From: Chloroflexota bacterium
Lineage (GTDB): Bacteria; Chloroflexota; Anaerolineae; UBA4142
Assembly (NCBI GenBank): GCA_016865935.1
Contig: VGOB01000024.1
Location: 1 to 36,275 of the forward strand
DNA length: 36,275 nucleotides
Direction of reading: 5' to 3'
Positions 1 to 9,816 of the stretch are shown one piece after another. The number at the start of each line of letters is the position of its first letter. Position 1 is the first letter of the stretch. Both the position numbers and the translations under genes were made by a program. The notes beneath the pieces were generated by a model. The model was not told the origin of the DNA. It saw nothing but the letters and a program-made list of their open reading frames with translations, and did not search any database.

Positions 1-28
1 GAGGGCAAAATCGGGTATAATCGGCATG

Positions 29-91
29 GTGGTCTCTCGTGTGCGAAAGGTTGTTGGTGGGCACCACAATCATCGCACATTTTGAGACCAC
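29..91. repeat. Long interrupted inverted repeat / potential large hairpin
   Basis: GTGGTCTC (29-36) pairs with GAGACCAC (84-91); TGTGCGA (40-46) pairs with TCGCACA (73-79); inner TTG..TGGTG (51-59) pairs with CACCACAA (62-69). Confidence 0.7.
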
Positions 92-175
92 TTTCAAGTT
101 CACGTTACTGAATTCTGCAACACTCTCTCATGGCAGATACAACAAGAAAGTGAGTTTGTCATAGTTTTTTCCTCG

Positions 176-255
176 TGTCATTGCGAGCGTTTTTCGCGAA
201 GCAATCTCCAAATCGCGATTGGGGATTGCTTCGTCGCAAAAAACGCTCCTCGCAA
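176..255. repeat. Degenerate copy of the TGTCATTGCGAG...CTCGCAATGACA palindromic repeat
   Basis: TGTCATTGCGAGCG...GAAGCAATCTCC...GGGGATTGCTTCGTCG...CTCGCAA, same layout as copies at 7302 and 9716; right terminus degenerate. Confidence 0.75.
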
Positions 256-292
256 CCCTGGCACTTGCGTTCCCGCCAGGGCAAGTGTGACA

Positions 293-2845
293 CTAGCGGC
301 TCGGTCGCATATTCGCGTTGGTCGTGAACGGATTGCTCGCGGTGGAGGGCACTTGCATTCCGTCGTCCGCCGTGATCGCGCGGAAACCGCGCGCCAGGAC
401 GATGACGCTGTAGCGTCTGCCGCGCGGAATCGCGTCCTTGGTTTGGAACAAACCGTTCGCGTCGGAAACGCCATACGTGAGCACTTCGCTCGTCGTCACC
501 TTGTCGTCTGCCGCCGCGTCGGTCGCGCTCAAGCCCGGCTTGATGACGAAAAATTGCGCGCCTTCGATTCCGCGTCCCGTGTCCGCGTTCTTGATGTACC
601 CCTTGATGTAAACGAGATCGTCCGACGCGGTTTGCGGCGCGGAGGGCGCAGCGCCGGTTGTGCAGGCGACGAGTTCGACATCGTCAACGAAAAAACTGCT
701 GACGTTGTTCTTGGGATTTTCCGACATAAAGAGAATCCGAATCGTTTTGCCCGCGAACTGCGACAGATCGAACGTCGCTTGCCGCCACTGATCATCACCT
801 TGCGACGAAACGAATTTTTCGAGCGTCTTGATCACGTCGCCGCTCGAGTTCACGAGATTGGTCGCGAACTTGGCTTCGCTCGCGAACAAGCCCAAGAGTC
901 CTTTCGTTTCATAGTGCATCAAGCGCCAGTACGCCAGCGTGACGCGCGTCGCGTTTGCAGGAACGCGAATTTCTTGATAGATGTACTGGAGCGGCTCTTC
1001 GTCCGTGCCGCCGAGCCACGCGCTGCGCGCGCCGGTGTGCGGCAGTTCCGTGTCAATGATCGCCGAGTGCGCGGTGTTCACTTCGACCCAACCCGCCTCT
1101 GCGTTTTCGAATGTGCCGTTGACGACCAGGTTCGTGCAACCCGATGGAAGTTGTTGCGTCGGCGGTGGCGGCGCGGCGGGACCGCGTTGCTGCGGCTGCG
1201 TCGGCGTAGTCGGCATCTGGGTTGTGCCGCCCGCGTCGATCCCGACTTGCGCGAACGCGTCGCGCACCGCGTTCGCGTCACTCGCGCCGTACAATTCTTG
1301 CGCCGCGCGAATCGTCGCGCGCGCGGCATCGCCAAAATCGGAATCGGGTGTGAGGTACTGCGTCAGCGTGCGATAGTAAATCTGCTCCATCTTCTCGCGC
1401 CCCAACGCCTGCGCGACCAAGAACGCCGCGCGATTCGGGATGCCGCTGTTGATGTGCACGCCGCCGTTGTCCGAGCGGCGCGAATTTGCCAGGCGCGCAA
1501 ACTCGCGCATATGCCCCGGCTGACCGACTCCACCCAGCGGATTGCGCGCGTCATATTTGCCGCCGAGCGTCGGGTCTTCCAGACTGCGTAAATAGCGCAC
1601 AGGGTACGGCGGCGACTTGACCACCTCTTCGCCGACCGTCCAATTCGCGCGATCGATCAGCGCGCCAAAAATATCCGAGTACGCTTCGTTCAGCGCGCCC
1701 GATTGTCCCTGGTAAATCAGGTTCGCCGTCGCGTCGGTGATGCCGTGCGTGAATTCGTGCGCGACGACGTCGAGCGCGTACGCGAGCGGCTTGAAGATTT
1801 TCCCGCCGTCGCCATAAATCATCTGTTGACGTTCGCCGATCCACGCCGCGTTTTCCGCGTCCTCCGGATCGTTGCCGTAATGCACCGTCGAGACCAGCGC
1901 CAAGCCGCGCCCGTCAATGCTGTCGCGCTTGAACGTGTTGAAGAAATAGTCGTACACTTTGCCCGCGTTATCGTGCGCCGCTTGCGCGATCGCATCGTTG
2001 CGCGCGCGCTCGCCTTCTTCGATCACCAAGCGACCCGGGATCGTCGCGCGATTGTCGGCGGTGTACGTGCGCCGCACTTTGGCATTGTTCACCGCGTCGA
2101 AGCGATGCGTGACGATAGGACGCCGCGCGTTCACAAAATAGTACCACTGCCCCAGCGGCGAATCGGTGAGGATCGTAATGTGCCACGTCAGCGTCGCTTT
2201 GCCGATCTCGTCCACGTAGATCATCAAGCGCGTTTTATCGCGCAAGAGTTCGACGACAACGCGCGCGCGTTCGGCATCGGTCAATTGTTCGCTCATCAAA
2301 TCATCGAGCACGATCCGTTCGGCGTCGTCAGGCGCGATGGTCGGTTGTGTTGCGACGTTGATCTCCGGCGCGAATTGTCCGTTCACCGCGACGATGTTTT
2401 CGCGCGCGTCGAGATGCACGACGAGTTGCTTGCCGAACACGGGCACGCCGTTGTGCATCTGCGCCATTCGCACGTGCGCGTAACCGAGTTGCGAATCGGG
2501 TTCGACGCGCAAGATGCTGAATTGATCGCTCGCGCTTTTCAATCGGAACAAGGTACGATTCTCGTCGAGAAAACCACGCGCAATCGCGGCAGGGTTGCCG
2601 CGTTCCGCCGCGCTGGGCGTGTACGGCAGCGCGGTAGTCGCGTCCTTGCTCACGATAAAGCTGGGAACGCCGGTGCGCGCGTCCCAGTGCGCGTCGAGTC
2701 CGCCGCGCGCGCGCGCCTGCAAACCCAAGAACGCGGCGCGCGATCCGAATTCTTCGCTGCGCGCCATCGTCACGCCGACGACGAGCGCGGCGAGAACGGC
2801 GACGATCAAAATTCCAACAAGATATTTTTTGCGTTGATGCGGCAT
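293..2845 (-). CDS. M4 (thermolysin-like) family metallopeptidase with FTP-type propeptide and C-terminal accessory domains
   Basis: Zinc motif HEFTHGITD and downstream ALNEAYSDIFG; N-terminal membrane/signal segment MPHQRKKYLVGILIVAVLAALVVG; start placed at the internal ATG rather than the upstream ORF extension. Confidence 0.9.
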   Translation of the reverse strand: MPHQRKKYLVGILIVAVLAALVVGVTMARSEEFGSRAAFLGLQARARGGLDAHWDARTGVPSFIVSKDATTALPYTPSAAERGNPAAIARGFLDENRTLFRLKSASDQFSILRVEPDSQLGYAHVRMAQMHNGVPVFGKQLVVHLDARENIVAVNGQFAPEINVATQPTIAPDDAERIVLDDLMSEQLTDAERARVVVELLRDKTRLMIYVDEIGKATLTWHITILTDSPLGQWYYFVNARRPIVTHRFDAVNNAKVRRTYTADNRATIPGRLVIEEGERARNDAIAQAAHDNAGKVYDYFFNTFKRDSIDGRGLALVSTVHYGNDPEDAENAAWIGERQQMIYGDGGKIFKPLAYALDVVAHEFTHGITDATANLIYQGQSGALNEAYSDIFGALIDRANWTVGEEVVKSPPYPVRYLRSLEDPTLGGKYDARNPLGGVGQPGHMREFARLANSRRSDNGGVHINSGIPNRAAFLVAQALGREKMEQIYYRTLTQYLTPDSDFGDAARATIRAAQELYGASDANAVRDAFAQVGIDAGGTTQMPTTPTQPQQRGPAAPPPPTQQLPSGCTNLVVNGTFENAEAGWVEVNTAHSAIIDTELPHTGARSAWLGGTDEEPLQYIYQEIRVPANATRVTLAYWRLMHYETKGLLGLFASEAKFATNLVNSSGDVIKTLEKFVSSQGDDQWRQATFDLSQFAGKTIRILFMSENPKNNVSSFFVDDVELVACTTGAAPSAPQTASDDLVYIKGYIKNADTGRGIEGAQFFVIKPGLSATDAAADDKVTTSEVLTYGVSDANGLFQTKDAIPRGRRYSVIVLARGFRAITADDGMQVPSTASNPFTTNANMRPSR

Positions 2846-3111
2846 AAACAAATTCTCCAATCCTCGTCTCACTGATCCGATTATAACTCTAATTTTGCGC
2901 GCGGGCAAGCCACCGTCGATCCGGAGGTAGGCGTCAAAGCTTTGCGCGGTTTCGTTGCGTGCGCCCGCCGTCGAATGAATTCGACGTCTCAATGAGGTGA
3001 AAACACGGTAAAACGTGTTGGGCGCGACCCGCCAATCCGATTTATCGGATTTCCATCTGCGTTAGCGGTCGGACACGCGCACAAAACTATGACGGACACC
3101 CTCGATCTGGG

Positions 3112-3762
3112 TTATCGCACATTCCGCACCAGAAAGTCGGGGCTGCCGCAACTGCGCGCGGCGCGGCTCTGAATCTCGGAGCTACACGCGAGCGGTTTGC
3201 CCTCCTGCGAGAAACAAACGAACAGTTCTTGAAGAAAGCGTCCGGAACCAGAGCAATAAATCGCGAGCGACGACTCGCCAAGACCTGGGTTGACCGCGCC
3301 AAATTCTTGCTTGAGCCGCGCCGCCGTCACGCGAAACGGCTGCTCCGGCGCGCGGTACGCATCGGGAATGATCACCGCCTCTTTCAAGCGTTTCGACATC
3401 GCCAAATATTGTTCCGGCGTCAAACCGGTACACGTTCCATGTTTTTCCCACTCGTGATCGTACAATTTGGAATTGGGATAGAGCGCGGGAAATTTCGCCT
3501 TGATGTCGTTTGGCATTTTCGCCGTGGAACAATTGCTGGGATAGCCACGATTGTATTGGGGCCACAAGCCGTGCAACACAAAACCAAGTTTCCTGCCGAT
3601 GCTACATTGCTGCGCGTCGTTCGCGCCATCCGTCGCGCAATAATCCGGCGACCACGAGAGCGCCACGACGTAGAAATCGAATTGTCCGGGCTGACCGCTC
3701 GTCGGAATATCCAATTCGGAATTCTGCGCCGGTGGCTTGGACGGATTCGGTTCCAGGTTCAA
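3112..3762 (-). pseudogene. Ribonuclease T2 family protein, 5' end separated from its signal anchor by a MITE insertion (residual ORF with TTG start)
   Basis: CAS motifs FVLHGLWPQ and YDHEWEKHGTC. Removing 3785-3948 plus one TSD copy restores MNRTKLTPTSILILVIIIGVFVYQYYQGGLNLEPNPSKPP... from an ATG at 4021. Confidence 0.85.
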
Positions 3763-3784
3763 TCCGCCTTGATAGTATTGATAC

Positions 3785-3948
3785 GTAACTACTCAGCCCA
3801 TGCAACTTTTTAGTGGCGTCGAGATGACTCGACCACAATATACAGTGGTGCCACTTCTGAAGTTCTTGAGCAACTATGGCAACGACCACAACATCTAGTA
3901 GCCAAGCGCGTGACGGCTACTAAAAAAACGGGCAGGCTGAGTAGTTAC
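3785..3948. mobile_element. 164-bp non-autonomous MITE, IS66-like termini
   Basis: 14-bp perfect terminal inverted repeats GTAACTACTCAGCC...GGCTGAGTAGTTAC; flanked by 8-bp direct repeats ATTGATAC (3777-3784 and 3949-3956). GTAA termini plus 8-bp TSD fit the IS66 family. Interior hairpins at 3818-3833 and 3896-3922; no transposase ORF. Confidence 0.9.
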
Positions 3949-4022
3949 ATTGATACACAAAAACGCCGATGATGATCACGAGAATCAAAATTGACGTGGG
4001 CGTTAATTTTGTTCTGTTCATT

Positions 4023-7000
4023 TCAATCCTTTCGCTCCGTCATCGCGTTGACCACCGCACGCAAATGCTCGCGCCACCTGGGATCGCCGTCGAAAGCCAG
4101 CCACGCGCGATCGCGCGACACGCGCACGCGGTCTTTGAAGCGCGATTGCAAGCGCGCGGTGAGCGCGGCATCCGCGCGTCCCAGTCTAATCACAATGCGT
4201 CCTTCTTCGGTGGTGATCGAAACGATGTGCGCGGCGATTGCCGCGACTTTGATCCGCAACAGGTAGAGCAGGTTTTCGATTTGCTCCGGCGGCTTGCCAA
4301 ACCGATCCACCAATTCTTGCGCGATTTCGTCCACTTGCGCGGCGGTCGTAATGTCCGCCAGCCGCCGATACAACCGCAAGCGCAAACCCGAATCCGGCAC
4401 GTACTCTTCCGGGATTTGCGCGGGCAATGGCAAATCAATAATCGGCGCAAAACCTAATCCGCCTTTCGCCCTCTCGCTTCCCTTGTCCCTTGTCACCTGT
4501 CCCTTTTTCATTTCGACTGCGCTCGCGAGTAACCGACAATACAAATCGAACCCGACCGCCACGATGTGCCCCGATTGCTGCGCGCCGAGAATTTCGCCCG
4601 CGCCGCGAATTTCGAGATCGCGCATCGCGATTTGAAATCCTGCGCCCAGTTCGCTCGCTTCGGCGATGGCTTGCAGGCGGTCGTGCGCTTCCGCGCTGAG
4701 CGGATGGTTCTTCTCGTGCAAAAAGTACGCGTACGCGCGCGCCGCGCTCCGCCCAACGCGCCCGCGCAACTGGTACAACTGCGCCAGTCCGAACTTGTCC
4801 GCGTGCGCGACGACGAGCGTGTTCGCGTTCGGAATGTCAATCCCGCTTTCGATGATCGTCGTGCAGACGAGCACGTCGTACTTGCCCGTCGCAAAATCCG
4901 CCATCACCGCTTCGAGTTGCGCCTCGTTCATTTGCCCGTGACCGATCACGATGTTCGCTTCCGGCACGAGTTTCCGCAACTGATCCGCGACGATGTGAAT
5001 GCCGCGCACGCGGTTGTGCACGTAAAAGACTTGCCCGCCGCGATCCAGTTCGCGCAGAATCGCGTCGCGCACGAGTCGCTCGTCGTACTCGGCGACGTAC
5101 GTGCGAATCGGCAGGCGATCTTCCGGCGGCGTCTCAATCGTGGACATATCGCGCGCGCCGGAGAGCGACAAGTAAAGCGTGCGCGGAATTGGCGTCGCAG
5201 TGAGCGTCAGCACGTCAACCTGCTGGCGCAACTGTTTCAATTTTTCTTTGTGAACGACGCCGAAGCGTTGCTCTTCGTCAATGATCAGCAAACCCAGGTC
5301 TTTGAACTGCACGTCATCGGAAAGCAAACGATGCGTCCCGATCACAATGTCTACTGTGCCCGCTTGAATTTTTTCGACGATCTCGCGCTGCTCTCTGTCG
5401 GATCGAAACCGCGACAACATTTCGACGGTCAACGGAAATGGCGCGAGGCGTTCGCTGAACGTGTTGAAATGTTGTTGCGCCAACACAGTCGTCGGCACGA
5501 GAATCGCGATTTGCTTGCCATCGTTCGCGGCTTTGAACGCGGCGCGCAGCGCGACTTCGGTTTTGCCGTACCCCACATCGCCGACGATCAAACGATCCAT
5601 CGGGCGCGCGCGCTCCATATCCACTTTCACTTCGTCAATCGCGCGCAACTGATCGTCCGTTTCGACGTACGCGAACGACGCTTCGAGTTCGTTCTGCCAT
5701 TGATTGTCCGGCGCGAACGCGTGTCCTGATACAACTTCGCGCGCGGCGTACAGTTCGAGCAAATCGTCCGCGATGTCTTCAACCGCTTTGCGCGTGCGCT
5801 CTTTGACTTGCGTCCATTCCGCCGTACCCAGCCGACTCAACGTCGGCGCGCGCCCGCCGGGCGCGACGTAGCGACTCAGCCGATCAATCTGATGCACCGG
5901 GACATAAAGCGTATCGCCGCGCAGATATTCGATTTGCAGAAATTCGCGCTCGGGTCCATTGAGCGCAAAGCGCGTCAAGCCGCGAAAGATTCCGATGCCG
6001 TGATCGACGTGGACGATGTAATCGCCGATCGCGAGATCGGAGAAGAATGCTTCCGGCGACGCGGCGCGCGTCTTGGCGACGCGGCGCGGTTTGGGGCGCG
6101 ACCAGCCGAAGAGTTCGGCGTCGGTTAAAAGTTCAAAGTTCAAGGTTCGAGGTTCAAGGTTCAAGGTTGGAGGTTCGTTTAACTTTGAACTTTGAACTTG
6201 CAACTTGAAACCTTCAGCCAGCGCGCCTTGCACCAACACAATGTGCTTCGGCTCTGGAATTTTCGCAATGTGATCCGTCGGCTTGACGAAGAAATCGCGC
6301 TCGCGCAAAAGTTCGGAGAGGCGCGCGGCTTGACGCGTGACGACGACGACGCGCGCGTTTTCTTCGCGCAGTCTGAACAACTCGTCCATCACCTTGCGGA
6401 GTTGACCGCCGTAGCGCGGTCCGGGAGTGAACGGCAGTTGGATCGCTTCGCCGGGCGTCGCGTAATCCAGGAGCAACCGTTTGCGCGACAACATTCGCTC
6501 GCGCAGCGCGTTCCAGGGAAAGTACGGCAGCGCGACGTTCGCCGGCAATTCGCGCCGCGCTTCCAAATCGCCGCGCACATCTTCGGCTTGAAATTCGAGC
6601 GACTGCGCGTTCGCTTCGACTTCCGCCCAATCTTCGACGACGAGCAGACCTTGTTCCGGCAAGTGATCGACCAGCGATGCCGGATTTGGATAAAAATATT
6701 GCAGATAAAATTCGATGCCGTGAAATCGTCTGCCCTCGTCAAGCGCGTCGCGATCGCGCTTGAAACCCGATTCGGCAATCGGATGGCAGGTAGACAAATC
6801 CCAGGTGGCAATTTTTTGCGCGACGTCCCGTCCGCGCCCTGGGAGCGCTTCGCTCGCGGGCGTCAGCATCACGGCTTTGAGTTCTTGCGCGGAACGCTGT
6901 GTTGCCGGATCGAACGCGCGGATCGAATTGATTTCATCACCGACAAACTCGATACGGACGGGTTGCGGACTCGCCGGGATCCACACATCGAGGATGCCGC

Positions 7001-7634
7001 CGCGCCGACTGAACGCGCCGGGTGATTCGACGACTGCTTGGTACTCGTAACCGAGCGCGACGAGCGCGGACAAGAGTTCGGTGAGATTCACATTTTCACC
7101 GCGCCGCAGCGCGCGCATCCCCGCGACGAAATCGGCGGGTGGCACAGTTCTTTGCATCACCGCGCGAATCGTCGTGACGATGATCGGCGCGGGGTTGCCT
7201 GCCAGCGCGGCAAGCGCGGACAAGCGCGCGGCAATCGTCTCCGCGCTCCAGGGGATTCGTTCGTAGAACAGCGGATCGGGTTCGGGGAAGTCGAACACTC
7301 CTGTCATTGCGAGGAGCGTTTTTCCCGCAAGGGGGGCTGCGCTCTGCGACGAAGCAATCTCCGAGTTGCTTGGGGATTGCTTCGCCGCTTCGCGGCTCGC
7401 AATGACAGGTGACACCCACGCGTTGAGTTCGCTTGCGATCTGTTTGGCGCGCTCACTCCGCGCGGTCAGCACGACAATCGGCGCGAACAACGCGCGCGAC
7501 AACGCGGCAAGCATCGGCGCGCGCGCGGATTCGATCACGTCGGCGGTAATAGTCGCCTGGTCGCGTAGTCGCGTCGTCAAATGCTTGAACGCGTCAAGTT
7601 GTTCGATTAAAGGGAGAAGTCCAGATAAATTCAT
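4023..7634 (-). CDS. mfd: Transcription-repair coupling factor Mfd
   Basis: [48 protein letters not shown] helicase motifs; CarD/RID-like [17 protein letters not shown]-terminal TRCF domain. Start set at ATG 7634 ([13 protein letters not shown]). Confidence 0.96.
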   Translation of the reverse strand: MNLSGLLPLIEQLDAFKHLTTRLRDQATITADVIESARAPMLAALSRALFAPIVVLTARSERAKQIASELNAWVSPVIASREAAKQSPSNSEIASSQSAAPLAGKTLLAMTGVFDFPEPDPLFYERIPWSAETIAARLSALAALAGNPAPIIVTTIRAVMQRTVPPADFVAGMRALRRGENVNLTELLSALVALGYEYQAVVESPGAFSRRGGILDVWIPASPQPVRIEFVGDEINSIRAFDPATQRSAQELKAVMLTPASEALPGRGRDVAQKIATWDLSTCHPIAESGFKRDRDALDEGRRFHGIEFYLQYFYPNPASLVDHLPEQGLLVVEDWAEVEANAQSLEFQAEDVRGDLEARRELPANVALPYFPWNALRERMLSRKRLLLDYATPGEAIQLPFTPGPRYGGQLRKVMDELFRLREENARVVVVTRQAARLSELLRERDFFVKPTDHIAKIPEPKHIVLVQGALAEGFKLQVQSSKLNEPPTLNLEPRTLNFELLTDAELFGWSRPKPRRVAKTRAASPEAFFSDLAIGDYIVHVDHGIGIFRGLTRFALNGPEREFLQIEYLRGDTLYVPVHQIDRLSRYVAPGGRAPTLSRLGTAEWTQVKERTRKAVEDIADDLLELYAAREVVSGHAFAPDNQWQNELEASFAYVETDDQLRAIDEVKVDMERARPMDRLIVGDVGYGKTEVALRAAFKAANDGKQIAILVPTTVLAQQHFNTFSERLAPFPLTVEMLSRFRSDREQREIVEKIQAGTVDIVIGTHRLLSDDVQFKDLGLLIIDEEQRFGVVHKEKLKQLRQQVDVLTLTATPIPRTLYLSLSGARDMSTIETPPEDRLPIRTYVAEYDERLVRDAILRELDRGGQVFYVHNRVRGIHIVADQLRKLVPEANIVIGHGQMNEAQLEAVMADFATGKYDVLVCTTIIESGIDIPNANTLVVAHADKFGLAQLYQLRGRVGRSAARAYAYFLHEKNHPLSAEAHDRLQAIAEASELGAGFQIAMRDLEIRGAGEILGAQQSGHIVAVGFDLYCRLLASAVEMKKGQVTRDKGSERAKGGLGFAPIIDLPLPAQIPEEYVPDSGLRLRLYRRLADITTAAQVDEIAQELVDRFGKPPEQIENLLYLLRIKVAAIAAHIVSITTEEGRIVIRLGRADAALTARLQSRFKDRVRVSRDRAWLAFDGDPRWREHLRAVVNAMTERKD
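6126..6210. repeat. GTTCAAGGTTC-type palindromic repeat inserted in frame in mfd
   Basis: AAAGTTCAAAGTTCAAGGTTC... opposed to ...TTTGAACTTTGAACTTG; encodes [28 protein letters not shown]. Confidence 0.8.
7300..7409. repeat. TGTCATTGCGAG palindromic repeat inserted in frame in mfd
   Basis: 14-bp perfect inverted ends CCTGTCATTGCGAG/CTCGCAATGACAGG with internal GAAGCAATCTCC/GGGGATTGCTTC; encodes [35 protein letters not shown]. Confidence 0.9.
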
Positions 7635-7635
7635 C

Positions 7636-7727
7636 GCAAGGCAAAAGGCAAAAGTCAAAAGTCAAAAGTCAAAAGTCGTGCGGGGACAGAATTCACTTTT
7701 AACTTTTGCCTTTTTACTTTTTAGTTG
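7636..7727. repeat. AT-rich CAAAAGT tandem/palindromic repeat between mfd and pth
   Basis: GGCAAAAGTCAAAAGTCAAAAGTCAAAAGTC...CACTTTTAACTTTTGCC. Confidence 0.75.
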
Positions 7728-8329
7728 AAACGGTTCATCGCCGCGTCAATCCCGTCACGCAACCACATCTCAATCGCTTCTCCCGCGCGCGCGAACGTTT
7801 CGTCCATCAACGCGCGTTCGTCGTGATCGAATGTGCCGAGGACGTGATCGATATCCGCGTCCGGATTCGGTCTGCCGATGCCAACGCGCAAACGCGCAAA
7901 GTCGGACGCGCCGACGCGCGCGATGATTGATTCCATCCCGTGATGTCCGCCCGCGCTGCCCTTGGGGCGCAAGCGCATTTTGCCGAGTGGCAGATCGAGA
8001 TCATCGTAGACGACGAGCAAATCGGCGGGCGCGATTTTGTAGAACGCGAAGAGTTTGCCGACGGCGTCGCCGGACAAGTTCATAAACGTCTGCGGCTTGG
8101 CGATCAGTACGCGCGCGCCGGCGATGCTGCCTTCCGCGATTTCCGCGTTGAAGCGTTTGCGCGCAAAGCGTAACCCGTGCGCGTGCGCGAATCGCTCGGC
8201 GATGATAAAACCGACGTTGTGACGACTGCGCGCGTAACGCGTGCCCGGATTGCCGAGACCGACGATCAATTTGATGTTGGTCGGCGCGGTTGCCGCGCCG
8301 TGACGGAGGAGCCAACGAAGAGATGGCAT
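7721..8329 (-). CDS. pth: Peptidyl-tRNA hydrolase (Pth)
   Basis: IKLIVGLGNPGTRYARSRHNVGF, MNLSGDAVG, VVYDDLDLPLG, GGHHGMESI motifs. Confidence 0.95.
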   Translation of the reverse strand: MPSLRWLLRHGAATAPTNIKLIVGLGNPGTRYARSRHNVGFIIAERFAHAHGLRFARKRFNAEIAEGSIAGARVLIAKPQTFMNLSGDAVGKLFAFYKIAPADLLVVYDDLDLPLGKMRLRPKGSAGGHHGMESIIARVGASDFARLRVGIGRPNPDADIDHVLGTFDHDERALMDETFARAGEAIEMWLRDGIDAAMNRFN

Positions 8330-8503
8330 TTTTCGATTTCGGATTTCAGATTTAGGATTTTCGATTTTGGATTTGCCGCGCTGGATCACAGAATTTGTTT
8401 TGGCGCATTTGGCATGTTTGGCAAGCGATAGCCGCAAAACTCACAATGTTTGAGTTTACCACCACTTGGCTAATCTGGCAAACGCGACGGAAAATCGCGC
8501 AGA

Positions 8504-8531
8504 TTGACACAAAGCGGCACCGTGCTATAAT
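8504..8531 (+). promoter_or_regulatory. Sigma70-type promoter upstream of the M42 peptidase cluster
   Basis: TTGACA (8504-8509), 16-bp spacer, TATAAT (8526-8531); AGGAGG Shine-Dalgarno before GTG 8565. Confidence 0.75.
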
Positions 8532-8564
8532 GGCGACACTGTTTTCACAGGAGGCAGAAACTCC

Positions 8565-9707
8565 GTGTCGGCAAAAGATTTTTTGAAAAAACTTTCCGAA
8601 GCGCACGGCGTCTCGGGTTATGAACACGCGATCCGCGAAATGGTGATCGCCGAATTCAAACCCTACGCCGATGAAATTTCCGTCACGCCGATGGGTAGCG
8701 TCATCGCGCTCAAGCGCGGCGCGGGTCCTTCGATGAGGTCTACCCTGAGCAGAGCCGAAGGGCTCAGGACGGGCAAAGTCCTGATCGAAGGGCATATGGA
8801 CGAGATCGGCTTGATGGTGACGGAGATCGAACAAGGATTCCTCCGCTTCACCCAGGTCGGCGGATTCGACGTGCGCGTATTGCCATCGCAAGAAGTGATC
8901 GTGCACGGCAAGCAGAAACTGCGCGGCATCATCGGCGCACGTCCGCCGCACGTCCTCACCGCCGACGAGCGCGAGAAGGTAATCCCGATGAGCGATCTCT
9001 GGATTGACGTCGGCTTGCCGGAAGCGCGCGTGCGCGAACTGGTGCAGGTCGGCGATTGGATCACCTACGCGCGCGACGTGATCGATCTGAAAAACAATTT
9101 GGTCGCGGGCAAATCGCTCGACGATCGCGCCGCCGTGGTGTCCGTCGTCGAAGCGCTCAAGTCGCTCGCGACGATGAAGCATACCTGGGATGTCTACGCC
9201 GTTGCGAACGTGCAAGAAGAAGTCGGCTTGAAAGGCGCGCAGACATCGGCGTTCCGGATCAATCCCGATGTCGCGATCGCGCTGGACGTGAGCCACGCCG
9301 AACAACCGAACACGCCGGAGATTGGCACCGTGCCGCTCGGCGGCGGAATGGGCATCGCGATCGGACCTAACATTCATCCACTCGTCTACGAAAAACTGAC
9401 TGAAGTTGCCAAAGCAAACGAGATCGCGTTCAAGGTTCTCGCGGAAGCCGGCGCGACCGGCACCGACGCGTGGGCGATGCAAGTGGTGCGCGAAGGGATT
9501 CCGACCGGGCTGATTGACATTCCGTTGCGCTATATGCACACGTCGGTCGAAACGATCAGCATCACCGATGTCGAACGGATCGGACGCTTGCTCGCGCTCT
9601 TCTGCGCGTCGCTCGACGACAAGTTCATCAAGCAGTTGCGCGGGGAAACGGAAGAAGCAACGCGAAAGAGCGCGAAAGAAACGCGAAAGAACGCGAAGAA
9701 AAAATAA
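8565..9707 (+). CDS. M42 family metallopeptidase (FrvX/PepA-type aminopeptidase), copy 1
   Basis: EGHMDEIGLMV, SLDDRAAVVSV, QEEVGLKGA, DVSHAEQPNT, and GATGTDA motifs; GTG start. Confidence 0.9.
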   Translation: MSAKDFLKKLSEAHGVSGYEHAIREMVIAEFKPYADEISVTPMGSVIALKRGAGPSMRSTLSRAEGLRTGKVLIEGHMDEIGLMVTEIEQGFLRFTQVGGFDVRVLPSQEVIVHGKQKLRGIIGARPPHVLTADEREKVIPMSDLWIDVGLPEARVRELVQVGDWITYARDVIDLKNNLVAGKSLDDRAAVVSVVEALKSLATMKHTWDVYAVANVQEEVGLKGAQTSAFRINPDVAIALDVSHAEQPNTPEIGTVPLGGGMGIAIGPNIHPLVYEKLTEVAKANEIAFKVLAEAGATGTDAWAMQVVREGIPTGLIDIPLRYMHTSVETISITDVERIGRLLALFCASLDDKFIKQLRGETEEATRKSAKETRKNAKKK

Positions 9708-9715
9708 TCGTGGAA

Positions 9716-9803
9716 TGTCATTGCGAGCGTTTTCTGCAAAGCAATCTCCAAATCGCGAATTGGGGATTGCTTCGTCGGCACAAACCGCCTCCTCGCAATG
9801 ACA
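9716..9803. repeat. Intergenic TGTCATTGCGAG palindromic repeat
   Basis: 12-bp perfect inverted ends TGTCATTGCGAG/CTCGCAATGACA with internal GCAATCTCC/GGGGATTGC. Confidence 0.9.
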
Positions 9804-9816
9804 ATGGGAATATACT

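Noticed and set aside
287-2875. Long plus-strand ORFs (434 aa and 390 aa) antisense to the M4 protease
   Set aside because: Arg-rich shadow ORFs typical of GC-rich DNA; the minus-strand frame has clear M4 motifs.
3002-3047. Two small hairpins (AACACG/CGTGTT and TCCGAT/ATCGGA) upstream of the M4 gene
   Set aside because: Six-bp stems without T-tracts; common by chance in such sequence.
4566-7025. Plus-strand ORFs antisense to mfd (387 aa, 277 aa and others)
   Set aside because: Shadow ORFs; mfd on the minus strand is unambiguous.
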